A stretch of DNA of 6,265 bases from Stenotrophomonas sp. (GTDB lineage: Bacteria > Pseudomonadota > Gammaproteobacteria > Xanthomonadales > Xanthomonadaceae): positions 1 through 6,265 of the forward strand of contig DQIG01000358.1 in NCBI GenBank assembly GCA_003525885.1. Reading direction: 5' to 3'. A program made the position numbers and the translations under genes. Below, one piece after another: positions 1-6,212 of the stretch; positions within the stretch are counted from its first letter, which is position 1; each line of letters opens with the position of its first letter. The notes below the pieces were generated by a model. The model had not been told where the DNA came from, ran no database searches, and saw only the letters and a program-made list of their open reading frames with translations.

Positions 1-599
1 GCATCCCGGTCGGCACCCCGGCCACCGGCTTCAATGCTGTGGCCATGGGCGACGGCGCAGTGGCCAGTGGTGCTTCATCTACGGCCATCGGCCAGGGCGC
101 GAATGCCTCGGCGGCCAATGCGGTGGCACTGGGCCAGGGCTCGGTTGCCGATCGTGCCAATACGGTGTCGGTGGGCAGCGAAGGCAACGAGCGCCAGGTC
201 ACCAACGTCGCCGCCGGCACCACTGCCACCGACGCCGTCAACAAGGGCCAGCTGGACCGTGGCATGGCGACGGCGAACAGCTATACCGACAGCCGCGTCA
301 AGGCCGTCGCCGACAGCTTCGATGTGTTCAAGGGCGAGATCGATGGACGCCTGCGCCACATGGATCGCCGCATCGACCGCCAGGGCGCGATGAGCGCGGC
401 GATGCTCAACATGGCCACCAGTGCTGCGGGCATCCGCACCCAGAACCGGGTCGGCGTCGGCATCGGTTTCCAGGGCGGCGAATCGGCGCTGTCGCTGGGT
501 TACCAGCGTGCGATCAGCGATCGCGCCACAGTCACCTTCGGTGGCGCCTTCAGCAGCGACGACAGCTCGGTCGGCGTCGGTGCCGGCTTCGGCTGGTAA
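1..599 (+). CDS. YadA-like trimeric autotransporter adhesin, C-terminal part (5' end outside window)
   Basis: This is the last 198 residues of a type Vc autotransporter, a trimeric outer-membrane adhesin; the frame is open to the window edge (first full codon at base 3) and ends with TAA at 597-599. Residues 13-58 show YadA head repeats with a 14-residue period (AMGDGA, AIGQGA, ALGQGS, SVG). A neck motif follows at 63-85 (RQVTNVAAGT, then TDAVNKGQL). A short stalk spans about 86-128, with a heptad-like stretch RLRHMDRRIDRQ. The final 70 residues form the four-strand anchor domain with alternating Gly and hydrophobic residues, ending in GAGFGW; a terminal aromatic residue is the usual BAM recognition signal. 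In this family three anchors make one 12-strand barrel that carries the passenger outward. The N-terminal signal and most of the passenger are not visible, so ligand and full size cannot be judged. Family assignment is secure; the specific adhesin is not identified. Confidence 0.93.
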   Translation, partial: IPVGTPATGFNAVAMGDGAVASGASSTAIGQGANASAANAVALGQGSVADRANTVSVGSEGNERQVTNVAAGTTATDAVNKGQLDRGMATANSYTDSRVKAVADSFDVFKGEIDGRLRHMDRRIDRQGAMSAAMLNMATSAAGIRTQNRVGVGIGFQGGESALSLGYQRAISDRATVTFGGAFSSDDSSVGVGAGFGW

Positions 600-609
600 G
601 CCACTCCAT

Positions 610-637
610 TGCGCCGGCGGCCACCCACGCCGGCGCA
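610..637 (+). terminator. GC-rich hairpin after the adhesin gene, possible terminator
   Basis: A perfect 10-bp inverted repeat (610-619 TGCGCCGGCG, 628-637 CGCCGGCGCA) with an 8-base loop begins 10 bases after the adhesin stop codon. Stem and position suit a transcription terminator or a 3'-end stabiliser. No T-run follows, so it is not a classical intrinsic terminator; it may act with Rho or only block 3' exonucleases. Confidence 0.45.
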
Positions 638-674
638 GCACCTGCAATGAGGGCCTGGGGGGAGGTCACGGCAA

Positions 675-695
675 TCCCGGCTGGGCCGGCCGGGA
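675..695 (+). other. Small stem-loop upstream of the protease
   Basis: TCCCGGC at 675-681 pairs with GCCGGGA at 689-695 across a 7-base loop; the segment also contains the palindrome GGCCGGCC (684-691). It would lie in the protease leader if transcription starts upstream of it. No T-run follows. In DNA this GC-rich, such a stem can arise by chance, so a function is not claimed. Confidence 0.2.
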
Positions 696-743
696 GTCGT
701 CAAGGAATGATGGCCGCAGTGTTGGTTCGATCCATGACCCAGA

Positions 744-750
744 AGAGGAA
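744..750 (+). promoter_or_regulatory. Ribosome binding site of the protease gene
   Basis: AGAGGAA lies six bases before GTG 757. This spacing, with a clear Sec signal peptide starting at once after the GTG, fixes the start there. The same frame is open upstream into the adhesin gene, but that part has no signal-peptide character. Confidence 0.75.
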
Positions 751-756
751 TTCGAC

Positions 757-2610
757 GTGATCAAGAAGCAGAACCTTCGCATCAATGTGCTTGCCGCCGC
801 CGTGCTGTCGATGACGGCCGTCGGAGCCGTCCACGCCGCCGGGTTGCCGACCCGTGAACCGGTGCGCCAGGCCAGCACCGCCCAGCCGGGAACCGAGCGC
901 ATCATCATCAAGTACCGGGCCGGTGCTGCTGCCGCCACCGACCGTTCGGCGAAGCTGTCCACCGTGCAGTCCGCACTGACGCGTGCCAGCCTCTCCGGCG
1001 GCACGTCCCGCGCCAGTACGCTCGGCCCGCAGGTGGTCCGCAAGCTGTCTACCGGTGCGGATCTCATCCGTGTGCAGGGCCGTTTGGCACCTGCCGAACT
1101 GCAGCGCGTGCTGAAGGAACTGAAGGCCGATCCGGCGGTGCAGTACGCTGAAGCCGACGTGAGGCTGCGCCGCACCGAACTGCGTGCCGGTGACGTGCAG
1201 CCTGCGCTGGTGCCCAACGACCCGCTGTACCAGCAGTACCAGTGGCACTACTACAACGCCACCGGCGGCATCAACGCGCCGTCGGCGTGGGATGTCTCCA
1301 AGGGCGAGGGCATCGTGGTGGCGGTGATCGACACCGGCATCCTGCCACAGCACCCCGACCTGGTCGGCAACCTGCTGGAAGGCTACGACTTCATCAGCGA
1401 TGCGGAGACCTCGCGGCGCCCGACCAACGATCGTGTGCCGGGTGCACAGGACTACGGTGATTGGGTCGAGAACGACAACGAGTGCTATGACGGTTCGCTG
1501 GCCGAGGACAGTTCCTGGCATGGCACCCATGTCGCTGGCACGGTGGCCGAGCAGACCAACAACGGCGTCGGCATGGCCGGTGTCGCGCACAAGGCCAAGG
1601 TGCTGCCGGTCCGTGTGCTTGGCAAGTGCGGTGGCTACCTGTCCGACATCGCCGATGCGGTGACCTGGGCCTCGGGCGGTACCGTGACCGGCATCCCGGC
1701 CAACACCAATCCGGCCGAGATCATCAACATGAGCCTGGGTGGCGGTGGCAGCTGCGCCAGCACCTACCAGGACGCGATCAACGGCGCGATCTCGCGCGGT
1801 ACCACGGTGGTCGTGGCTGCCGGCAATGAAACCGACAACGCGTCCAAGTACCAGCCGGCCAGCTGCGAAGGCGTGGTGACCGTGGGTGCCACCCGCATCA
1901 CCGGTGGCATCACCTACTACTCCAACTACGGCACCCGCGTGGACCTGTCCGGTCCGGGTGGCGGCGGAAGCGTCGACGGCAACCCGGGTGGCTACATCTG
2001 GCAGACCGGCTCCAATGCGGCGACCACGCCGGAATCGGGCACGCCGGGCTACATGGGGATGGGCGGTACCTCGATGGCTTCGCCGCACGTGGCCGCCGTT
2101 GCCGCACTGGTGCAGAGCGCGCTGATCGCCAAGGGCAAGGATCCGTTGACCCCTGCCGCGATGCGTACCCTGCTGAAGGAAACCGCACGTCCGTTCCCGG
2201 TCGCCATTCCGGCAGCCACCCCGATCGGTACCGGTATTCTTGACGCCAAGGCTGCGCTGGCCAAGGCACTGGAAGAACCGTGCACCGAGAACTGCGGGCC
2301 GGTGGCCACGCCGCTGACCAACAAGGCCGCAGTCGGTGGCCTGAACGGTGCTGCCGCCAGCAGCCGCCTGTACAGCTTCGAAGCCGTCGCCGGCAAGCAG
2401 CTCAGCGTGATCACCTACGGTGGCACCGGCAACGTGTCGGTCTATCTGGCCAAGGGCCGTGAGCCGAGCGCCACCGACAACGACGCCCGCTCGACGCGTC
2501 CGGGTACCTCGGAAACGGTGCGGGTGACGGCACCGACCGCCGGCACCTACTACATCAAGGTGGTGGGCGAAGCGGCTTACAACGGTGTGAGCATTCTCGC
2601 CACGCAGTAA
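757..2610 (+). CDS. Secreted subtilisin-like (S8) serine protease, pre-pro form with C-terminal PPC domain
   Basis: A 617-residue extracellular endopeptidase, starting at GTG 757. Residues 1-27/28 are a Sec signal peptide: basic KKQNLR, a hydrophobic core, cleavage near VHA|A. About 44-140 is an inhibitor/chaperone propeptide (I9-like). The S8 catalytic domain covers about 150-505, with D192 (AVIDTGI), H255 (HGTHVAGT), oxyanion N357 (AAGNE) and S439 (GTSMASPH), so the triad is intact. The D-to-H distance of 63 residues, against 32 in subtilisin, reflects an insertion typical of secreted proteobacterial members. A linker with C509 and C513 leads to a PPC domain at about 516-617, a module often trimmed off during maturation. 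Six cysteines (243, 291, 333, 370, 509, 513) would allow three disulfides, fitting periplasmic folding. It is probably a T2SS substrate, given signal peptide and neighbours. It resembles the StmPr-type proteases of Stenotrophomonas maltophilia; I recall StmPr1 lying beside the xps genes but cannot verify which paralogue this is. It appears monocistronic. Confidence 0.95.
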   Translation: MIKKQNLRINVLAAAVLSMTAVGAVHAAGLPTREPVRQASTAQPGTERIIIKYRAGAAAATDRSAKLSTVQSALTRASLSGGTSRASTLGPQVVRKLSTGADLIRVQGRLAPAELQRVLKELKADPAVQYAEADVRLRRTELRAGDVQPALVPNDPLYQQYQWHYYNATGGINAPSAWDVSKGEGIVVAVIDTGILPQHPDLVGNLLEGYDFISDAETSRRPTNDRVPGAQDYGDWVENDNECYDGSLAEDSSWHGTHVAGTVAEQTNNGVGMAGVAHKAKVLPVRVLGKCGGYLSDIADAVTWASGGTVTGIPANTNPAEIINMSLGGGGSCASTYQDAINGAISRGTTVVVAAGNETDNASKYQPASCEGVVTVGATRITGGITYYSNYGTRVDLSGPGGGGSVDGNPGGYIWQTGSNAATTPESGTPGYMGMGGTSMASPHVAAVAALVQSALIAKGKDPLTPAAMRTLLKETARPFPVAIPAATPIGTGILDAKAALAKALEEPCTENCGPVATPLTNKAAVGGLNGAAASSRLYSFEAVAGKQLSVITYGGTGNVSVYLAKGREPSATDNDARSTRPGTSETVRVTAPTAGTYYIKVVGEAAYNGVSILATQ

Positions 2611-2635
2611 GCACCTCGTGTCGTAGTTGAATGGC

Positions 2636-2673
2636 CGAAGCCCGTCATCCTGTGTGACGGGCTTCGTCTTTTT
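2636..2673 (+). terminator. Strong intrinsic (Rho-independent) terminator of the protease gene
   Basis: A perfect 12-bp stem (2636-2647 CGAAGCCCGTCA with 2655-2666 TGACGGGCTTCG) and a 7-base loop are followed at once by TCTTTTT. It begins 25 bases after the protease stop. It should end the protease transcript and insulate the secretion operon downstream, which would therefore need its own promoter. Confidence 0.92.
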
Positions 2674-2713
2674 ACGAAAGGTGGCCGCAGGGCGGCGGAA
2701 ATCACGGCTTAAC

Positions 2714-2722
2714 TGCTAAAGT
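2714..2722 (+). promoter_or_regulatory. Possible extended -10 promoter element for the gspE operon
   Basis: TGCTAAAGT combines an extended -10 TG with a hexamer TAAAGT that matches TATAAT at 4 of 6 positions. It lies between the protease terminator and the gspE ribosome binding site, where a promoter is expected. I find no -35 match at the usual distance (around 2694-2699), and the implied leader is very short, so this is only a candidate. Confidence 0.22.
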
Positions 2723-2735
2723 CGGGCCGATTGAC

Positions 2736-2742
2736 AGGAGAG
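2736..2742 (+). promoter_or_regulatory. Ribosome binding site of gspE
   Basis: AGGAGAG, containing the strong core AGGAG at 2736-2740, ends its core six bases before GTG 2747. It supports the GTG as the start codon of gspE; no better ATG in frame lies nearby. Confidence 0.8.
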
Positions 2743-2746
2743 TCAC

Positions 2747-4468
2747 GTGAACGCGCTCGCTGCAACCGCTACCGACGACGCCGAAGGCCGCATCCTGGAT
2801 GCGCTGCTGGCGCGCGGCCGGCTCAAGGAAGGAGACCTGGCACGCGCGCGGCCGTTGCATGCCGAGGCCGGCGGCAGCCTGCTGGGCCTGCTGGTGCGCT
2901 TGGGCTTGGTGTCTGAACGCGACCAGGCACAGGCCAGCGCCGAGGTGCTGGGCCTGCCGCTGCTGGAGGGCAAGCAGGTGCCGGAGGCCCCGCCGCAGGC
3001 GCTGGCCGAAGGGCTGCCGCTGTCGCTGCGCTTCCTGAAGCAGTTCCATGTGTGCCCGCTGGACTTGAATGAACACGGGGTGCGGCTGTGGCTGGCCGAT
3101 GCGCATGACGCCTATCCACAGCAGGCCGTGCAGTTGGCGCTGGGGGTTCCGGTAACACCGGTGCTGGGCATGCGCGCGGAGATCGATGACCTGGTCGAGC
3201 GCTGGTTCGGCCAGGGCCGTAGTGCGATGGGCGCGATCGTGGAAACCGCGGATGGCGAGGGCGGTGCGGTCGACGATATCGAGCACCTGCGCGACCTTGC
3301 TTCGGAAGCGCCGGTGATCCGTCTGGTCAACCTGGTGATCCAGCGTGCGGTGGAACTGCGCGCTTCGGATATCCATGTCGAACCGTTCGAGAGCCGGTTG
3401 AAGGTCCGCTATCGCGTCGATGGCGTGCTGGTGGAGGGCGAAAGCCCGCCAGCCAACCTCACCGCAGCGGTGATCAGCCGCATCAAGATCATGGCCCGGC
3501 TCAACATCGCCGAGCGCCGCCTGCCGCAGGACGGCCGCATCATGCTGCGCGTGCAGGGCAAGGAGCTGGACCTGCGCGTGAGCACCGTGCCGACCGCGCA
3601 TGGCGAAAGCGTGGTGATGCGCCTGCTCGACCGCGAAACGGTGGTGTTCGATTTCCACCGGCTCGGCTTCACCGACGCCTTCCTGCCGCAGTTCCGCAAG
3701 GTGCTGGAGCAGCCGCACGGCATCCTGCTGGTGACTGGCCCGACCGGCTCGGGCAAGACCACCACGCTGTACACCGCGCTGAGCCAGCTCAATACTGCCG
3801 ACGTCAAGATCATCACGGTCGAGGACCCGGTCGAGTACCAGATCGAGGGCATCAACCAGATCCAGGCCAAGCCGCAGATCGGCCTGGACTTCGCCAACGC
3901 GCTGCGCAGCATCGTCCGCCAGGATCCGGACATCATCATGATCGGCGAAATGCGCGACCTGGAAACCGCGCGCATCGCCATCCAGTCGGCGCTGACCGGC
4001 CACCTGGTGCTGTCCACCCTGCACACCAACAATGCGGCCGGCGGCATCACCCGCCTGCTCGACATGGGCGTGGAAGACTACCTGCTCACCTCCACCATCA
4101 ACGGCATCCTGGCCCAGCGTCTGGTGCGCCGGCTGGAGCCCACCCACGCCGAGCGCTACGAAGCGTCGCCGGAAGAGATCGAACGGTTCGAGCTGCGCCG
4201 CCTGCAGCCGGAGGGGCCGATCCACCTGTACCGCCCGAAGCCCTCGGCGCTGGCGCCGACCGGGTACCTGGGGCGTACCACCATCATGGAATTCCTGGTG
4301 ATGAACGATGCGTTGCGGCGTGCGGTGATGCGTCGCGATGGCATGGGCGAGATCGAGCGCATCGCCCGCGAAGCCGGCATGCGCACCATGTACGAAGATG
4401 GCCTGTCCAAGGCGTTGAGCGGACAGACCACCATCGAGGAAGTGCTGCGCGTGACCGAGGAAAGCTGA
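2747..4468 (+). CDS. gspE: Type II secretion ATPase GspE (XpsE-like)
   Basis: A 573-residue cytoplasmic ATPase that powers pseudopilus assembly at the inner membrane, docked through GspL and GspF. The N1 domain (about 10-75, GRLKEGDLARA then LGLVSERD) is the part that binds GspL in the Xanthomonas homologue. The N2 domain starts near 180 (ASEAPVIRLVN, then ASDIHVEPFE at 206-215). The ATPase domain carries Walker A GPTGSGKTT (K337), the Asp box VEDPVEY (358-364), Walker B DIIMIGEMRD with catalytic E401, and the His box GHLVLSTLHT (H419, H426). The usual two CxxC zinc pairs in the C-terminal part are absent: the four positions read E464, H467, P499 and L502, although flanking LVRRL and TGYLGR are kept. 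The only cysteine is C103. This is likely a lineage trait and not damage, since the frame is intact and all nucleotide-binding motifs are present. It is the first gene of the operon, as in xpsEFGHIJKLMND. PilB and MshE are the nearest alternatives, excluded by the gspF-gspG context. Confidence 0.96.
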   Translation: MNALAATATDDAEGRILDALLARGRLKEGDLARARPLHAEAGGSLLGLLVRLGLVSERDQAQASAEVLGLPLLEGKQVPEAPPQALAEGLPLSLRFLKQFHVCPLDLNEHGVRLWLADAHDAYPQQAVQLALGVPVTPVLGMRAEIDDLVERWFGQGRSAMGAIVETADGEGGAVDDIEHLRDLASEAPVIRLVNLVIQRAVELRASDIHVEPFESRLKVRYRVDGVLVEGESPPANLTAAVISRIKIMARLNIAERRLPQDGRIMLRVQGKELDLRVSTVPTAHGESVVMRLLDRETVVFDFHRLGFTDAFLPQFRKVLEQPHGILLVTGPTGSGKTTTLYTALSQLNTADVKIITVEDPVEYQIEGINQIQAKPQIGLDFANALRSIVRQDPDIIMIGEMRDLETARIAIQSALTGHLVLSTLHTNNAAGGITRLLDMGVEDYLLTSTINGILAQRLVRRLEPTHAERYEASPEEIERFELRRLQPEGPIHLYRPKPSALAPTGYLGRTTIMEFLVMNDALRRAVMRRDGMGEIERIAREAGMRTMYEDGLSKALSGQTTIEEVLRVTEES

Positions 4469-4491
4469 TGCGCGCAGGACGCCGGGGCTGA
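4468..4491 (+). other. Seven-codon reading frame bridging gspE and gspF
   Basis: ATG 4468-4470 overlaps the gspE stop TGA (4466-4468) by one base as TGATG. The frame encodes MRAGRRG and stops with TGA at 4489-4491, one base before the gspF ATG at 4493. It fills the 24-base gap exactly. It may serve reinitiation by ribosomes leaving gspE, or may be coincidence. No product function is implied. Confidence 0.3.
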
Positions 4492-4492
4492 C

Positions 4493-5713
4493 ATGCCGAA
4501 CTATCGCTACAAGGCGCTCAACCCGCATGGCGAGGTCTTCGACGGGCAGATGGAAGCGGCCAGCGAGGCCGAGCTGATCGCGCGCCTGCAGGACCAGGGC
4601 CACCTGCCGATGGAGACGCAGCTGGCCGACGCCGGCGCGATCGGCGGCAGCAGCTGGCGCACCCTGCTACAGCAGCGCCCATTGCAAGGTGCCGCATTGC
4701 TGCAGTTCACCCAGCAGCTGGCGACCCTGCTCGGTGCCGGCCAGCCGCTGGACCGCGCGCTGTCGATCCTGCTGGGGTTGCCCGAGGACGAACGATCGCG
4801 CCGCGCGATCACCGACATCCGCGACGTGGTGCGCGGTGGTGCACCGCTGTCCACCGCGCTGGAACGCCAGCATGGGCTGTTCTCGCGCCTGTACGTGAAC
4901 ATGGTGCGCGCCGGCGAAGCCGGTGGCAGCCTGCATGAAACCCTGCAGCGCCTGGCCGACTACCTCGAGCGCAGCCGCGCGCTGCAGGGCAAGGTCATCA
5001 ACGCGCTGGTCTACCCGGCGATCCTGCTGGTGGTGGTGGGCGGTGCGCTGTTGTTCCTGCTTGGCTACGTGGTGCCGCAGTTTGCGCAGATGTACGAGAG
5101 CCTGGACGTGGCGCTGCCGTGGTTCACCAACGCGGTGCTGCAGCTGGGCCTGTTCGTGCGCGACTGGTGGGTGCTGCTGCTGGTGGTGCCGGCGCTGGTG
5201 GCACTGTTCTTCGAGCGCAAGGCGCGGCAGCCGGCATTCCGGCTGGCGCTGGATGGCTGGCTGCTGCAGCGGCGTGGCATCGGCCGCCTTGTCGGCGAGC
5301 TGGAAACCGCGCGGCTGGCGCGTACGCTGGGGACGCTGCTGCGCAATGGCGTGCCGCTGCTGGGCGCGCTGGGCATCGCCCGCAACGTGCTGGGCAACCG
5401 CGCACTCGCCGCCGACGTGGAAACGGCCGCCGATGAAGTGAAGAACGGTGCTGGCCTGTCGCTGGCACTGTCGCGCGGCAAGCGGTTCCCGCGCCTGGCG
5501 CTGCAGATGATCCAGGTCGGTGAAGAATCCGGCGCGCTCGATACCATGCTGCTGAAGGCCGCCGACACCTTCGAACAGGACAGTGCCCGGCGCATCGACC
5601 GCATGCTGGCCGCAATGGTGCCGGCGATCACCCTGGTGCTGGCCTCGGTGGTGGGCGCGGTGATCGTTGCCGTGCTGGTGCCGCTGTACGACCTGACCAA
5701 TGCCATCGGTTGA
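4493..5713 (+). CDS. gspF: Type II secretion inner-membrane platform protein GspF
   Basis: A 406-residue polytopic inner-membrane protein that links the GspE ATPase to the growing pseudopilus. It begins with the family signature MPNYRYKALNPHGEVFDGQ. Two homologous cytoplasmic T2SSF domains follow: the first at about 66-168 (FTQQLATLLGAGQPLDRAL ... VRAGEAGGSLHETL), the second at about 268-370 (ARLARTLGTLLRNGVPLLGAL ... IQVGEESGALDTML). Membrane segments lie near 171-194, 225-241 and 372-399, the usual three. The length is normal. It starts 24 bases after the gspE stop in the same frame, and no other start codon lies between the gspE stop and ATG 4493, so the start is certain by exclusion. The ribosome binding site is weak (CAGGA at 4475-4479, 13 bases away, or GGGG at 4484-4487), which suggests translational coupling to gspE. 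PilC of type IV pili is the closest alternative family; the neighbours argue for GspF. Confidence 0.96.
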   Translation: MPNYRYKALNPHGEVFDGQMEAASEAELIARLQDQGHLPMETQLADAGAIGGSSWRTLLQQRPLQGAALLQFTQQLATLLGAGQPLDRALSILLGLPEDERSRRAITDIRDVVRGGAPLSTALERQHGLFSRLYVNMVRAGEAGGSLHETLQRLADYLERSRALQGKVINALVYPAILLVVVGGALLFLLGYVVPQFAQMYESLDVALPWFTNAVLQLGLFVRDWWVLLLVVPALVALFFERKARQPAFRLALDGWLLQRRGIGRLVGELETARLARTLGTLLRNGVPLLGALGIARNVLGNRALAADVETAADEVKNGAGLSLALSRGKRFPRLALQMIQVGEESGALDTMLLKAADTFEQDSARRIDRMLAAMVPAITLVLASVVGAVIVAVLVPLYDLTNAIG

Positions 5714-5750
5714 TGATGGCACTCCCCGCAACCCCGATACTCCGCAACTG

Positions 5751-5756
5751 AAAGGA
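5751..5756 (+). promoter_or_regulatory. Ribosome binding site of gspG
   Basis: AAAGGA stands six bases before ATG 5763. It favours this start over the in-frame ATG at 5700, which lies inside the end of gspF and would add 21 residues to an already long prepilin leader. Confidence 0.7.
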
Positions 5757-5762
5757 CCGTCC

Positions 5763-6206
5763 ATGATTGCCAGTCGCCGACCGCTCCGCCTTTCCTTCAC
5801 CGCCGCGCGCAACCAGTCGGGCATGAGCCTGCTGGAGATCATCATCGTCATCGTGCTGATCGGCGCGGTGCTGACCCTGGTCGCCAGCCGCGTGCTGGGC
5901 GGCGCCGACCGTGGCAAGGCCAACATCGCCAAGGCGCAGGTGCAGACCGTCGCCTCCAAGATCGACAACTACCAGATCGACACCGGCAAGCTGCCGGGCA
6001 CGCTCAATGACCTGGTGACCGCACCGGCTGGTGTTGGCGGCTGGCTCGGCCCCTACGCCAAGCCGGCCGACCTGAATGACCCGTGGGGCCACGCGCTGGA
6101 ATACCGTGCGCCGGGCGATAGCCAGCCGTATGAGCTGGTCAGCCTGGGCAAGGATGGCAAGGCCGGTGGCAGCAGCGTCGACGCTGACATCCGCTACCAG
6201 CCGTAA
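5763..6206 (+). CDS. gspG: Type II secretion major pseudopilin GspG
   Basis: A 147-residue prepilin-like protein, the main subunit of the periplasmic pseudopilus that pushes substrates through the outer-membrane secretin. The leader is 20 residues long and basic; cleavage by the prepilin peptidase is predicted at G20|M21 (QSG|MSLLEI), leaving a 127-residue mature protein with the conserved Glu at +5 (E25). The following 20 or so residues (IIIVIVLIGAVLTLV) form the membrane and assembly helix. The globular part has the GspG hallmarks: a YQIDTGKLP segment, WLGPY, NDPWGHALEY and a C-terminal SLGKDGKAGG ... ADI loop, which in this family binds calcium through aspartates. There are no cysteines. 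Position +1 is Met where most family members have Phe. It lies 49 bases after gspF with its own ribosome binding site, fitting the high amount of this subunit required. Confidence 0.96.
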   Translation: MIASRRPLRLSFTAARNQSGMSLLEIIIVIVLIGAVLTLVASRVLGGADRGKANIAKAQVQTVASKIDNYQIDTGKLPGTLNDLVTAPAGVGGWLGPYAKPADLNDPWGHALEYRAPGDSQPYELVSLGKDGKAGGSSVDADIRYQP

Positions 6207-6212
6207 CCGCGC

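Larger units (their letters stand above)
647..760 (+). other. Small upstream reading frame overlapping the protease start
   Basis: A 37-codon frame from ATG 647 to TGA 758-760 lies between the adhesin and the protease. Its stop overlaps the protease GTG start (757-759) in a GTGA arrangement. It has further in-frame ATGs at 707, 710 and 734; AAGGA at 702-706 sits too close to 707 and only 3 bases before 710. I recognise no family, and the predicted peptide is basic toward its end with no signal or membrane segment. It may be chance. If translated, its ribosomes would terminate on the protease start codon and could couple translation. Confidence 0.2.

Noticed and set aside
30..180. Spaced repeats in the adhesin head as a possible array.
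   Set aside because: The 42-base (14-residue) periodicity is at the protein level, with diverged DNA and no spacers; it is the normal YadA head repeat and not a CRISPR or nucleotide repeat.
421..756. An upstream extension of the protease frame into the adhesin gene.
   Set aside because: It overlaps a well-supported adhesin anchor domain, has no signal peptide at its start, and the GTG at 757 has a good ribosome binding site followed at once by a signal peptide.
700..2088. A long - strand frame opposite the protease.
   Set aside because: Same effect of GC-rich third positions; its product is rich in Arg, His, Gly and Val with no recognisable family, while the + strand encodes a protease with an intact triad.
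2731..2736. TTGACA, a perfect -35 consensus hexamer.
   Set aside because: It overlaps the gspE ribosome binding site, and no -10-like hexamer lies 16-18 bases downstream (around 2753-2760, which is GC-rich coding sequence). Start sites would fall inside gspE.
2702..4603. A 633-codon open frame on the - strand across all of gspE.
   Set aside because: It mirrors gspE, whose motifs are complete and unmistakable. In high-GC DNA the opposite strand often stays open; the predicted protein has low-complexity His/Gln/Arg-rich composition and no recognisable domain.
5700..5762. An earlier in-frame ATG for gspG.
   Set aside because: It would give a 41-residue prepilin leader overlapping gspF and lacks a good ribosome binding site; ATG 5763 has AAAGGA at six bases.
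4667..5968. A long - strand frame opposite gspF and the start of gspG.
   Set aside because: It crosses two well-supported genes and the gap between them, and has the Gln/His/Arg-rich composition of a shadow frame.
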